A program made the translations under genes and the position numbers. A model generated the notes under the pieces. It ran no database searches. It saw nothing but the letters and a program-made list of their open reading frames with translations, and had not been told where the DNA came from. From contig PHBC01000003.1 of assembly GCA_002840505.1 (NCBI GenBank), positions 362,721 to 426,720 of the forward strand: DNA of 64,000 bases. The letters run 5' to 3'. The DNA is from Deltaproteobacteria bacterium HGW-Deltaproteobacteria-2 (GTDB lineage Bacteria; Desulfobacterota; Syntrophia; Syntrophales; Smithellaceae). Below are positions 54,122-63,029 of this stretch, in pieces. Position 1 is the stretch's first letter. Each line of letters opens with the position of its first letter.

Positions 54122-55204
54122 ATGGCGAAAATTGATGCTTTTTTTCAGCTTATGCATGACCAGGGTGCATCGGATCTTCATCTTGTCTCCGGCCAGCAAC
54201 CCGCCCTTAGAATCCGTGGCGATATTGAGCGAATTAAATATGATGTCCTCACTAATGATATGTTGAGAGTGCTTCTCTACGAAATCACACCGGAACATAA
54301 AATTAAACATTTTGAAGAAACCGGTGACGTTGACTTTGCTTATGAAGTTCCTGGCCTCGCGCGTTATCGTGTCAATTACTTCCGGCAAAAAAACGGCATA
54401 GGTGCAGTATTTCGTGAAATACCCGATAAAATTTCAACTTGCACACAGCTTGGACTTCCTGAAGTGATATCAAAATTAGCTTCTCTCCCGCGGGGCCTTG
54501 TGTTGGTCACCGGCCCGACAGGTTCCGGTAAGTCCACAACACTGGCGGCTATTATTGATGAAGCTAACCGCCTGCGTAAAGATCATATTATTACGATTGA
54601 AGATCCTATTGAATTTGTTCATAAAAGCCAAAATTGTATCGTGAATCAACGGGAAGTCGGACTCCATACTAAATCTTTCACCGCCGCACTACGCGGAGCA
54701 TTACGTGAAGACCCGGACATTATTCTGGTGGGTGAAATGCGCGATCTCGAGACCATCTCGCTCGCTGTAGAAGCCGCATCCACCGGACATCTGGTTTTTT
54801 CCACGGTACATACAACCAGTGCCGCAAAAACAGTTGATCGAGTAATAGAGGTTTTCCCCGCAGCCGAACAGCTGCAAATTCGTTCCACGTTGGCCGATGG
54901 TTTACGCGCTGTTGTTTCACAGGTTCTATTTAAAAGAGCTGATATCAAAAGCCGCTGTGTTGCTCTGGAGATTTGTATTGCCACCCCTGCGGTACGTAAC
55001 TTGATCCGCGAATCCAAAACCTATCAAATTCCTTCCATGATGCAAACGGGCAAAAAGTATGGAATGCAACTTTTAGACGATGCGATTATGGATCTTTTAA
55101 GCCGCGGTTGGATCAGTGCTGATGAGGCTTACATCAAAGCAAACGATAAAGCCCGATTCCGTCCGCTTTTGAAATATCCACCAACAGATTTTACTGAAGC
55201 ATAA
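54122..55204 (+). CDS. pilT: PilT-family retraction ATPase
   Basis: 360 residues. N-terminal DLHLVSGQQPALRIRGDI, Walker A GPTGSGKST, Asp box IITIEDPIEFVH, Walker B VGEMRDLETISLAVEAASTGH and His box STVHTTSAAKTVDRVIEVFP. Secretion-superfamily hexameric ATPase that retracts type IV pili. Classic PilT is about 345 residues. No pilus structural genes lie in the window. GAGGAG precedes the ATG by 7-8 bases, and the gene probably starts an operon with the paralogue below. Confidence 0.92.
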   Translation: MAKIDAFFQLMHDQGASDLHLVSGQQPALRIRGDIERIKYDVLTNDMLRVLLYEITPEHKIKHFEETGDVDFAYEVPGLARYRVNYFRQKNGIGAVFREIPDKISTCTQLGLPEVISKLASLPRGLVLVTGPTGSGKSTTLAAIIDEANRLRKDHIITIEDPIEFVHKSQNCIVNQREVGLHTKSFTAALRGALREDPDIILVGEMRDLETISLAVEAASTGHLVFSTVHTTSAAKTVDRVIEVFPAAEQLQIRSTLADGLRAVVSQVLFKRADIKSRCVALEICIATPAVRNLIRESKTYQIPSMMQTGKKYGMQLLDDAIMDLLSRGWISADEAYIKANDKARFRPLLKYPPTDFTEA

Positions 55205-55223
55205 ATCATTGTGAGGATAGTTT

Positions 55224-56405
55224 ATGAGAAAACCGGAGATAGACCATATACTGACAAAAATGCTGGAATCCAATGTGGATGTTTCCGATATCAATCTAAC
55301 CGTGGGTAAACCTTTTCAAGTAGAGGTATCCGGCCAATTAGCCCCTGTTGATTTAAGACCGCATTTCGAAAAACTTACACCGTTTCAAACAGAAATTTTT
55401 GCTTTAAACCTGATTAACCAGGACCATCGGCTGATGGAAGCACTAATTAAAGAAGGCTCCTGCGATCTGTCTTATGAGTTGCCCGGAGTTGCCCGTTTTC
55501 GTGTAAATATATTTTCACAACTTGGTCAATATTCCATAGTTTTGAGAAAACTGGAATCACAAATTCCTTCATGCGCCGAACTGGAATTACCCGAAGCTTA
55601 TTACAAAATTGCCAACGAAAGAAACGGTATTGTTTTGGTAACAGGCGCAACGGGTACCGGTAAAACTACATCTCTTGCCGCCGTCATTAATGAAATCAAC
55701 GAAAATAGAGCCGTTCATATCATCACGCTGGAAGATCCGGTGGAATACACACACTCTCAAAAGAAAGCAACCATTAACCAGCGCGAATTAGGTAAGGATT
55801 TTGATTCTTTCGCTAACGGCTTGCGCGCAGCTCTGCGTCAGGCACCCAAAGTAATCCTCGTCGGTGAAATGCGCGATCGCGAATCAGTGGAAATAGCCTT
55901 GAATGCTGCAGAAACAGGCCATCTTGTTCTGAGCACTTTACACACCGTTGATGCCGGTCAAACAATCAATCGTATCCTGGGAATGTTTACGACAGACGAA
56001 GAGAACCAGGTACGTGTACGTCTGGCAGATTCTATCCGCTGGATCGTTTGCCAGCGTTTGTTACCCAAAGTCGGAGGCGGCCGTATTGCCATCTTTGAAG
56101 CAATGAGTACCAGTCTGCGAGTAAAAGACATTATCCTGCATGGCGAATCGGATGGGAAAACGTATATAGATATTATTGAACAAGGTAGACCTTTCGGCAT
56201 GATCTCTTTTGAAAATTGTCTTGTAGATCTTTTTGAAAAAGGCTTGATTACTGAAAGTACGGCTATCTCATATGCCACAAACAGGGCTAATGTACATCGT
56301 GGAATAGACGCGATAAAAAATGCCCGCGGTGAAAAAACAACCAGTATTGGAACACTTGAAGTTGACAACTCATATGGTAAAACTAAAATGGACCAATGGA
56401 AATAA
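55224..56405 (+). CDS. PilT/PilU-family ATPase, paralogue
   Basis: 393 residues. Walker A GATGTGKTTS, IITLEDPVEYTH, Walker B VGEMRDRESVEIALNAAETGH and STLHTVDAGQTINRIL. Longer than PilT, diverged at the N-terminus (SDINLTVGKPFQVEVSGQL), resembling PilU-type accessory retraction ATPases. Only 19 bases after pilT, with GAGGA upstream; certainly co-transcribed. Both Walker motifs are intact. Confidence 0.9.
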   Translation: MRKPEIDHILTKMLESNVDVSDINLTVGKPFQVEVSGQLAPVDLRPHFEKLTPFQTEIFALNLINQDHRLMEALIKEGSCDLSYELPGVARFRVNIFSQLGQYSIVLRKLESQIPSCAELELPEAYYKIANERNGIVLVTGATGTGKTTSLAAVINEINENRAVHIITLEDPVEYTHSQKKATINQRELGKDFDSFANGLRAALRQAPKVILVGEMRDRESVEIALNAAETGHLVLSTLHTVDAGQTINRILGMFTTDEENQVRVRLADSIRWIVCQRLLPKVGGGRIAIFEAMSTSLRVKDIILHGESDGKTYIDIIEQGRPFGMISFENCLVDLFEKGLITESTAISYATNRANVHRGIDAIKNARGEKTTSIGTLEVDNSYGKTKMDQWK

Positions 56406-56455
56406 TTTTAAAATTATTTCCATGGCCCACACAAAATGTTGATTAGGGAATTAAC

Positions 56456-56965
56456 ATGATTGAAGAAAAATTGACACCGGCATCAGAAGAGGAAATGGAT
56501 TATTCCGGACGGCCTTTTGGTTACCAGGATATGGGAAATCAAACTGCCTTGGTTTGCGAAAACGATCCTGTCATCAGGGAAAAGATCACCGACGCATTGA
56601 AATCAATTGACTTTAACGTCATTGAATCGTTAAAAGTTAAAGAAGCTTTAAAAAGCTTAAACTTTCATACTTTTAATCTTATTGTAGTTAATGAAAATTT
56701 TGATGCCGGCCCTGATGGAGTTAATTACATTCTTAAATATTTAGAAAGTTTATCTATGGCTATTCGCCGGAAAATTTTTGTTGTTTTAGTTAGCGCAAAT
56801 TTTGCCACTATGGACTACATGTATACATATAATAAAAGCGTCAACTTAATTATCAACAAAGAAGACATTGGCCAAATAGGTATGATTATTAAAAAAGAAA
56901 CAGATGAAAATGAATATTTTTACCACGTATTTAAGAAATTTTACCACAAATACGTAGAAATTTAA
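56456..56965 (+). CDS. Pseudo-receiver (degenerate response-regulator) protein
   Basis: 169 residues. After ~30 residues, a receiver-like fold is seen: ALVCENDPVIREKITDALKS as beta1/alpha1, then FNLIVVNENFDAGPDG, where the phosphorylatable Asp normally sits (LIVVDxx) but here Asn79 is found, and KIFVVLVSANF as beta4. The acidic pocket is partly kept (Glu35, Asp37). No output domain; the C-terminal tail is helical. Lies 50 bases after the second PilT ATPase and is probably in the same operon, so a role in pilus control is likely but unproven. Confidence 0.7.
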   Translation: MIEEKLTPASEEEMDYSGRPFGYQDMGNQTALVCENDPVIREKITDALKSIDFNVIESLKVKEALKSLNFHTFNLIVVNENFDAGPDGVNYILKYLESLSMAIRRKIFVVLVSANFATMDYMYTYNKSVNLIINKEDIGQIGMIIKKETDENEYFYHVFKKFYHKYVEI

Positions 56966-56967
56966 CC

Positions 56968-57912
56968 CTATCTGATTTTGCTTATTTCACGAAGAATTTT
57001 ATCAGCCTGATCGACAAGCCCCATTCCTTTATAAGCTGCGGCCAAACTTAAATAGTAAGGCTGCGCAGCGTCATGGGCTATGGCCGAGTTAAAAGCCTCA
57101 ACTGCTTCTAAAAAGTGGTTTGCCTTCATGAGCACATGGCCTAAACGATTATAGTAAGCTCCAGCTCTTGTATTATCGTACCGCACTGCCATTTTATAAG
57201 ACTTCAAGGCTTGCGGTATTTGCCCCAAACCAACAAGACTATCTCCTAATGAACAATAATATAGTGGGTTAGCCGGATTTACGGAAACACATTTGTTTAA
57301 TAATCTTTTAGCTTCCCGATGATTTTCCGACTGCTGAAATAAAACAGCAATTTTAAAATAATAACGGTCCGGCTGATCAGAGTCAATTTTACTTGCCTGT
57401 ATATAGGCCTTTTCACTTTCCTGAATCAACCCGGCAGCAAATAAAGCTTCGCCCCAATAGCAATAAAAAACGGGGTTATCGTCTTCGATAGTAATTAGTT
57501 TTTCATAAATTTCACAAGCCTTTTTAGCCTTGCCTGATTGGAGATAGGCATTGCCTAATTCAGCCAAAAGTCCGACATCTTCCGGTTGTGCAGTCACCGC
57601 CCTTTCGCAAATTTCCACCAATTTGTGAAAATTTTTATCCTGCTTATAGATGCGTACGAGTTCATCAAAAGCAAAACCTGTAAAAACCTTTCTCTGCAGT
57701 TCTCGCTCCAATAGTATATTCAAATATTTCACGGCTTGCGCCGTGTCACCGCTGTCATAATATGCCCATGATAACATCAATAAGGCAGATTCTTCTTCAG
57801 GATATGCTTTGTGAATTTTTTCACCAAGGATAATCGCTTCGCGATATTTTCCTTGCCGGAACAGATTTCCGAGTGAATCAATTTTTTTTGTTTTTTTGTT
57901 TGTTTCCATCAT
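56968..57912 (-). CDS. TPR-repeat protein
   Basis: About 314 residues from ATG 57912 (an ATG follows directly at 57909). The longer frame begins inside the dispersed repeat, so I discounted it. At least seven TPR units are visible (e.g. ALLMLSWAYYDSGDTAQAVKYLN; NPLYYCSLGDSLVGLGQIPQALKSY, abbreviated). Soluble, no signal peptide. A scaffolding function is likely; partner unknown. Convergent with the pseudo-receiver gene, whose stop lies two bases away. Confidence 0.82.
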   Translation of the reverse strand: MMETNKKTKKIDSLGNLFRQGKYREAIILGEKIHKAYPEEESALLMLSWAYYDSGDTAQAVKYLNILLERELQRKVFTGFAFDELVRIYKQDKNFHKLVEICERAVTAQPEDVGLLAELGNAYLQSGKAKKACEIYEKLITIEDDNPVFYCYWGEALFAAGLIQESEKAYIQASKIDSDQPDRYYFKIAVLFQQSENHREAKRLLNKCVSVNPANPLYYCSLGDSLVGLGQIPQALKSYKMAVRYDNTRAGAYYNRLGHVLMKANHFLEAVEAFNSAIAHDAAQPYYLSLAAAYKGMGLVDQADKILREISKIR

Positions 57913-57914
57913 GA

Positions 57915-58033
57915 TATTAATCACGGGTATTAACCCCAAAGCAAGCTTTGGAAACAGATTTCACAGCAAGCTACGTGGGTATTAAACCCTCCGCTTTGTC
58001 CCGATGCATCGGGATTCAACTTACCAATTCCGC
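57915..58033. repeat. Dispersed palindromic repeat, copy B
   Basis: Opens TTAATCACGGGTATTAACCCC and contains GTGGGTATTAAACCCTCCGCTT and CGGGATTCAACTTACCAATT, in the same order as the copy at 17097-17200. It overlaps the upstream region of the TPR gene. Contains its own inverted repeat CCCGATGCATCGGG. Confidence 0.55.
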
Positions 58034-58084
58034 TACACCTATAGTGACCTTTAGGTTATTCGCTTTCGGAATTGGAGTTTCAAC

Positions 58085-58112
58085 AAAAAAAGGGAGAGAA
58101 AATCCTCTCCCT
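58085..58112 (-). terminator. Terminator of the HesB-like gene
   Basis: Eight-bp stem AGGGAGAG / CTCTCCCT, then a run of seven T on the minus strand, just after the stop codon. Confidence 0.85.
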
Positions 58113-58118
58113 GAACTT

Positions 58119-58436
58119 CTAGCAACTGCAAGATGAGCCGCAGCCGCTTCCTTCAGCGGGCGATAGGCTGGAATTTATTTTAAATCCATCCCCCTGCGGC
58201 GTACTTATAAAATCAACATTGATTGGCTTTGCCTGATTAAAAATATCTTTCTCAATGACAAATTTTGTTCCTTTTTCTTCAAATACTTCATCGCCATTAT
58301 TAGGCTCGTCCAGAGCCATGCCCAAAGCGGGACCGGATCAACCTATGGACATTGTAATCCTTACTGCAAGATCCGTCTTTTTCTCTTTGATGAAATTTTT
58401 AACTACTTCCAACGCCTTTTCCGAAACTGTAAACAT
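58119..58436 (-). CDS. HesB/IscA-like selenoprotein (in-frame UGA at codon 33)
   Basis: 105 codons from ATG 58436 (AAAGGAGG about 7 bases upstream) to TAG at 58119-58121. The frame is interrupted only by TGA at 58338-58340, in the position where HesB/IscA proteins carry a conserved Cys (MSIG-U-SGPALGMALDEP; family GGCSGPxLG). Downstream it continues with good family match (FVIEKDIF..NVDFIS) and ends CGSSCSC, the C-terminal cluster ligands. HesB-like selenoproteins are a known bacterial family. A stem-loop suited to SECIS follows the UGA. The alternative, a nonsense mutation or sequencing error, is less likely because both sides are conserved. Expected to insert or carry Fe-S clusters. Confidence 0.85.
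58308..58333 (-). promoter_or_regulatory. Candidate bacterial SECIS element
   Basis: Beginning 4 bases after the UGA, GTCC (58333-58330) pairs with GGAC (58311-58308), with an inner GCT/GGC pairing and an apical loop containing GGG. Bacterial SECIS elements lie at this position, but the fold was drawn by eye. Confidence 0.5.
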
Positions 58437-58672
58437 TATATATCCTCCTTTATCTATGGACATTTTCCTATCCACCTTTTGCTTAACATAGCCATACTTG
58501 CTAATATGTCAATTAAATTCTGGAAATTTGTTTATTTTATCATGGCCTGATGCTCAGATTTATAAATTGACTTACAAGTTGCTGTAGCTTATTATTAGTA
58601 AAATATTTCGTAACATATTGTTTTTGAATATTTTATTACAATTATCATCGTATTTTTTAAAGAGAATACAAT

Positions 58673-59719
58673 ATGAAAGATAAACAGCAGACAAATTTTC
58701 AAAACATTATTTTTCTCATATTGCTGGCTTTTATTACTGGTTTATTAGCTTACATTTTGAAACCTTTTTTCTTCGCTGTTTTCTGGGCAGTCCTTATCGC
58801 CAGTGTATTTGCTCCATTATACAAATTTATTAATAAAAAGATTGTAAACCCCAATATTTGCGCCGGCATAACGATGATGGGTATTATTCTTTGTTTAATT
58901 CTGCCTGTTGGATTACTCATCGACCTGCTGATTATGGAAATAATTGATATCTATCAATCCTTTAATTCCTATAGCAGCAATTGGATAGGCACTTTTTCCG
59001 AAGCACTGAAAGCTTTGAGCAAAAAGCCGATATTTGCCAGTTTGAACTTGGATCAGACTTTTCTGATTAATAAATCACAGGAAGCTTTTAAAGTTCTTAC
59101 CAGTTACGTTTTTAGCCACATATCAGAGTTCACGCAAAACACAATTCTTGTTGTTGTCCAGTTCGCGGTTATGCTTTACAGTCTGTTTTTCTTTCTGCGC
59201 GATGGAAAACGGCTGGTGAAAACCATTACCGAAAACATTCCCGTAGATAATAAACATCTGGAACATTTTATTAATCAATTTTTGACAACAGCCAAAGCGT
59301 CTTTAAAATTCACTTTTATCATAGGCGGTATTCAGGGTTTTTTAGGAGGAATGATTTTTTATATAACCGGAATTGAAAGGGCGCTGGTCTGGGGTGTTCT
59401 TATGTTCGCTCTTTCCATTGTTCCTGCTATCGGTTGCGCATTAATCTGGGCGCCAGCGGGCATTATTATGTTATTGCTGGGAAATATCTGGCAAGGCGTC
59501 ACCATCCTTATCTTTGGATCGCTGGTTATCAGCAGTGTGGATAATTTGCTAAGACCGGTTCTTCTGGGCCGTGACACTCAGATGCACTCTCTTTTAATAT
59601 TTCTTTCTACACTCGGCGGAATAGCTGCTATGGGATTTTCCGGTTTTATCCTGGGACCGGTTATCGCTTCTCTTTTTCTCGCCGGTTGGAAATTATTTCC
59701 GGAAATTTATCAGAAATAA
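58673..59719 (+). CDS. AI-2E family transporter/permease
   Basis: 348 residues, about eight hydrophobic segments. N-terminal pair of helices, a soluble loop (about 90-145), then TM segments with the family blocks IGGIQGFLGGMIFYITG, VPAIGCALIWAPAGI and SSVDNLLRPVLLG. The family (UPF0118) includes E. coli TqsA but most members are uncharacterised exporters. Monocistronic. A strong ribosome site is not seen (AAAGAGAATACAAT ATG). Confidence 0.9.
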   Translation: MKDKQQTNFQNIIFLILLAFITGLLAYILKPFFFAVFWAVLIASVFAPLYKFINKKIVNPNICAGITMMGIILCLILPVGLLIDLLIMEIIDIYQSFNSYSSNWIGTFSEALKALSKKPIFASLNLDQTFLINKSQEAFKVLTSYVFSHISEFTQNTILVVVQFAVMLYSLFFFLRDGKRLVKTITENIPVDNKHLEHFINQFLTTAKASLKFTFIIGGIQGFLGGMIFYITGIERALVWGVLMFALSIVPAIGCALIWAPAGIIMLLLGNIWQGVTILIFGSLVISSVDNLLRPVLLGRDTQMHSLLIFLSTLGGIAAMGFSGFILGPVIASLFLAGWKLFPEIYQK

Positions 59720-59743
59720 GATTTCAAATAACACTCATGGTTT

Positions 59744-60322
59744 TTATTTTTCTTCAGTTTTAATCAGAAATCGCCAGAGAGCCTCTCTGTCTGTCTTCTT
59801 TGAATAATCTATCCCTATGCGCGGAGTAGTGATGATTGATTTAGTAGAAATTATTTTGTAATCCTCCACCCACAATTCTTCACCACGCGTTAGATCCCAA
59901 CCGTTCAAAGCTTTGTCTATTGAAAAAGCCTGGCAAAGCTTGGCGGGACCATTGGTTAAGTCTGCGCCTTTTCTCTTCCTACGGTCTTCCATTTCTTCTA
60001 TTCCGGCAAGCGGCACAACAGCGCGGATAAGCACAGCGCACGGACTGCCTTCATCTTCAGTCACCAGATTGAGCATGTAGTGCATGCCGTAAGTAAAATA
60101 AATGTAAGCATGACCGGGTTCACCGAACATCATCGCATTGCGCAGCGTCTTGCCGCGATGAGCATGACAGGCGCTGTCTTCCCTGCCGCAGTAAGCTTCG
60201 GTCTCCACAACCATGCCGGAAAGCCGCAGGTCGCCAATTTGACGCACCAATTTTTTCCCTAAAAGCGCGCGGGCAACTTTAAGCGTATCATACCGATAAA
60301 ATTTTCTGTCCAATATGTTCAT
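59744..60322 (-). CDS. 3-methyladenine DNA glycosylase (MPG/AAG type)
   Basis: 192 residues from ATG 60322 (a TTG two codons earlier is the longer option). Catalytic Glu in VVETEAYCGREDSACHAHRG, plus YIYFTYGMHYMLN (base-flip region) and GPAKLCQAF. Excises alkylated purines in base-excision repair. Monofunctional family without a helix-hairpin-helix; size fits. Convergent with the AI-2E gene, 24 bases apart. Confidence 0.94.
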   Translation of the reverse strand: MNILDRKFYRYDTLKVARALLGKKLVRQIGDLRLSGMVVETEAYCGREDSACHAHRGKTLRNAMMFGEPGHAYIYFTYGMHYMLNLVTEDEGSPCAVLIRAVVPLAGIEEMEDRRKRKGADLTNGPAKLCQAFSIDKALNGWDLTRGEELWVEDYKIISTKSIITTPRIGIDYSKKTDREALWRFLIKTEEK

Positions 60323-60558
60323 AATCAATATTAAGTATACAAAATATATAACATATTCCAGCCTTCGGTAGGCAATCCAGTAATAGATCCTTTGTAATAT
60401 TTTTAATGGAAGTAATTTGTTGCAAAAAATCTGTCAAGGTATTATTTATTATCTATAGTGATTTAGATAAGTTCGGGAAAATAAGAACGTCGTTGACTGT
60501 ATAGAAAATAACTTTGCAATTCCTGCTTTTTGATGAAGGCTAACAGGAGGAAAATGCT

Positions 60559-61017
60559 ATGAATGTAAACGTCAATGTTAAGCGTACATTCAAAGTTAAC
60601 GGCAAGGAATACAACTCCATCGAAGAAATGCCCCCTGATATCCGGAACGCTTTTGAAAAGGCGATGGCTTCACAGGCGGGCGCAGACCGCCATGTAAACC
60701 TTTCAATGACGCAGACTAAAATTATCTTCAACGGCACAGAATATCAGAGCATTGACGCAATGCCTCAGGACGTCCGCCAACTATACAAAAAAGTGTTAAA
60801 GGCGGCCGAAACAGGGTCTGCGCCGGCTAACATTATTACAGCAGGTGACATAAGCGGTATAACGACAGGCCATAACAACTACGGAACCACCAGCATAGGC
60901 AATATGGAAAATTCGTCAAAGATCGAACCAACGGCTATATCTGCGCGAACTTTGGTTATGGGCATTGCGCTAATTGCATTTATTATTTTTCTTTACTTAG
61001 CATTTCAGGGCAAATGA
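60559..61017 (+). CDS. Tail-anchored protein with two tandem NG-EY-SI-MP-D repeats
   Basis: 152 residues. Residues ~8-36 (KRTFKVNGKEYNSIEEMPPD..) and ~52-80 (QTKIIFNGTEYQSIDAMPQD..) are tandem copies of a ~29-residue motif, [FI]x[VF]NGxEYxSIxxMPxD[IV]R followed by a helix. A Gly/Asn/Thr-rich linker and a single C-terminal transmembrane helix (about 130-148) follow. No signal peptide, so the repeats face the cytoplasm. I know no named family. GGAGG before the ATG. Overlaps the next gene by 4 bases (ATGATAG). Confidence 0.72.
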   Translation: MNVNVNVKRTFKVNGKEYNSIEEMPPDIRNAFEKAMASQAGADRHVNLSMTQTKIIFNGTEYQSIDAMPQDVRQLYKKVLKAAETGSAPANIITAGDISGITTGHNNYGTTSIGNMENSSKIEPTAISARTLVMGIALIAFIIFLYLAFQGK

Positions 61018-61271
61018 TAGAAGACTGGATTGAAAGATATTTCTCTGAGGAACAGATTCCGGAAGTTCTGGATATATTATCCGAGTACGGCACGGAATCA
61101 TGGCACAGGGAAGAAGAACGAGTAAATCGTGATGTAATTATTATTTCCAGGGGATCAATGGAAAAGCTGAAAGCCACGGTAACACTGGCCAGGAACGATT
61201 ATCGCGATGTACTCATTGGTGAAGAAATCGACCCGTGGGTTATCAGCGAACTCAACAAATACAAAACTTAA
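61014..61271 (+). CDS. Small acidic protein, unknown
   Basis: 85 residues, mostly helical with Glu-rich N-terminus (MIEDWIERYFSEEQIPEVLDILSE..) and a beta-rich end. No domain recognised. Translationally coupled to the tail-anchored protein by the ATGATAG overlap and 28 bases before a macrodomain gene, so the three likely form one unit. Confidence 0.7.
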   Translation: MIEDWIERYFSEEQIPEVLDILSEYGTESWHREEERVNRDVIIISRGSMEKLKATVTLARNDYRDVLIGEEIDPWVISELNKYKT

Positions 61272-61299
61272 GAAATAATAAAGCAACTGGAGAACATCA

Positions 61300-61803
61300 A
61301 TGGTCAGATTACGGGCAATTCAGGCAAATATTGTTACCCTTTCTGTTGATGCAATTGTCAATGCGGCAAACTCATCGCTTCTTGGCGGAGGCGGAGTTGA
61401 CGGCGCAATCCATCGCGCCGCAGGGCCCAAACTGCTTGAAGAATGTCGCCTGCTTGGCGGATGCAAAACCGGCGAGGCAAAACTGACAAAGGGCTATGAA
61501 TTGCCGGCGCGATTTGTCATTCATACTGTGGGACCGGTTTGGAGAGGCGGTAAAAACGGCGAGCCGGAGTTGCTTGCGTCCTGTTACCGGAATTCTTTAG
61601 CCATCGCTAACAAACAAGGATTTAAAACGATTGCTTTCCCCAGCATCAGCACCGGCGTTTATGGATATCCCTTTGAACTGGCAGCTCGAGTTGCCGTGGA
61701 TACAGCATCTGAAGTGATTCAAAAATCGTCGAAATTAGAAGAGGTCATTTTCTGCTGCTTTTCACCAAGCGATCTAGAAGTTTACGAATCCCTCCTGCCA
61801 TAG
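61300..61803 (+). CDS. Macrodomain protein (O-acetyl-ADP-ribose deacetylase-like)
   Basis: 167 residues, a complete macro fold. [22 protein letters not shown] contains the Asn and Asp/Gly loop that bind the distal ribose; [11 protein letters not shown] is the phosphate loop; [14 protein letters not shown] is also typical of YmdB-type enzymes. Hydrolyses ADP-ribose esters or removes ADP-ribose from protein. GGAG precedes the ATG. Third gene of a possible three-gene unit. Confidence 0.93.
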   Translation: MVRLRAIQANIVTLSVDAIVNAANSSLLGGGGVDGAIHRAAGPKLLEECRLLGGCKTGEAKLTKGYELPARFVIHTVGPVWRGGKNGEPELLASCYRNSLAIANKQGFKTIAFPSISTGVYGYPFELAARVAVDTASEVIQKSSKLEEVIFCCFSPSDLEVYESLLP

Positions 61804-61861
61804 AAGCCCACCAATTATCTAAATTATTAATAACAAGGTAAGAAAGAAAATGTGTTTATTA

Positions 61862-62908
61862 TCATTTCTTTTTTTGTTCACTGGTCGATTTAAATAACCT
61901 ACCAAATATCGGATGCCTCTGAGCAGCCATGTGGACGATGAGACTACCCATTTGTCCGTAGCTGATGCCGGCCGCTTCGGCGGCACATGCCATACTGGCG
62001 TCAATGCTGATATCTGCATTGGGATTGACATCCAATACATAAAATACGTTATCCCGTAGTCGGACATCCATACGGGCATAGTCCCGGCATCCTAAAGCAT
62101 GATACGCTTTTTTGCAGACCGACTCCATATTCTCCTTTTCATCATTGGTCAGAGGAGCAGGCAGGAGAGTTTCTATTTTTGTATAATGTTCGGAGCCGGG
62201 AATAAATTTGGCATCGTAGGTGCACAACCTGTCCTGGATATTGCCGAAAAAAGAAAAATCCATTTCCGCGGCGGGTAACACCGTCAGGTTTTCATTGCCC
62301 AAGACGGCAACATGAAATTCTCGCCCATCAATGAAATCCTCCACCAAAGCCGGCTGGGAATATTTATCAAGAATGAATGATATGCGATTTTTCAATTCCA
62401 TAGGATTAAATACTACGGAGTCTTGTGTAATGCCCATGGAACAATGTTCATTTATCGGCTTAACAATTGCCGGGAATATATTCCAGTCGCCCGGTTCTGG
62501 TGAATGAAAGACACGCCAGGCCGGCGTGGGAATGCGTTCTTGATCCATGATGGCTTTTACACGGTATTTATCATGCGCCAGGGCCAGCGAATCGGAATCC
62601 GCGCCGGTAAAGGTAAATCCAAGAATCTCCAGCCGTTTTACCACCAGCCACTCACTATGTTCTATTCCGGGAAGTCCTTCACACCAGTTAAAAATGATAT
62701 GGTCGGCGGGATTGAAACAATCAAGATGACTGGCAATATCATCATCCGCAATGGGGACATAAATCAGTGGATACCCTACATCGATCAGCGCCTGACCGAG
62801 CTGATTGGTAAGATGGATCACTTCGTCTTTTTCTTCCTTCGTCCAGTCCGGATCAACGCTGTAAAGTAATATAACCGGAATTTTTGCGGCCTGGATATCT
62901 GCCATCAT
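61862..62908 (-). CDS. ATP-grasp ligase, D-Ala-D-Ala-ligase-like
   Basis: 348 residues. N-terminal Rossmann-like part (IPVILLYSVDPDWTKEE.., IFNWCEGLPGIEHSEW), central ATP-grasp lobes (FPAIVKPINEHCSMGITQDSVV; VEDFIDGREFHVAVLGN) and metal/ATP site DYARMDVRLRD..YVLDVNPNADI. Overall like D-alanine-D-alanine ligase and related amino-acid ligases, but with no cell-wall gene near it, so the product may be another dipeptide. GGAGG lies 7 bases before the first ATG; a second ATG follows immediately. Confidence 0.85.
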   Translation of the reverse strand: MMADIQAAKIPVILLYSVDPDWTKEEKDEVIHLTNQLGQALIDVGYPLIYVPIADDDIASHLDCFNPADHIIFNWCEGLPGIEHSEWLVVKRLEILGFTFTGADSDSLALAHDKYRVKAIMDQERIPTPAWRVFHSPEPGDWNIFPAIVKPINEHCSMGITQDSVVFNPMELKNRISFILDKYSQPALVEDFIDGREFHVAVLGNENLTVLPAAEMDFSFFGNIQDRLCTYDAKFIPGSEHYTKIETLLPAPLTNDEKENMESVCKKAYHALGCRDYARMDVRLRDNVFYVLDVNPNADISIDASMACAAEAAGISYGQMGSLIVHMAAQRHPIFGRLFKSTSEQKKK

Positions 62909-63029
62909 TACACTACCTCCACAAATTAAAATATTTCTCTCTGCATGATCATTCTATGAGCGTCGTTTTTTAAAAGTTATTTTATAATATACATGTTTCT
63001 TAAAATAGTCCAAGTCAGTTTTATGAAAA

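Noticed and set aside
58119..58325. Reading the HesB-like gene as only 68 residues starting at the Met after the TGA
   Set aside because: The upstream frame matches the family N-terminus, has the strong ribosome site, and the TGA falls at the conserved Cys position; selenocysteine decoding fits better.
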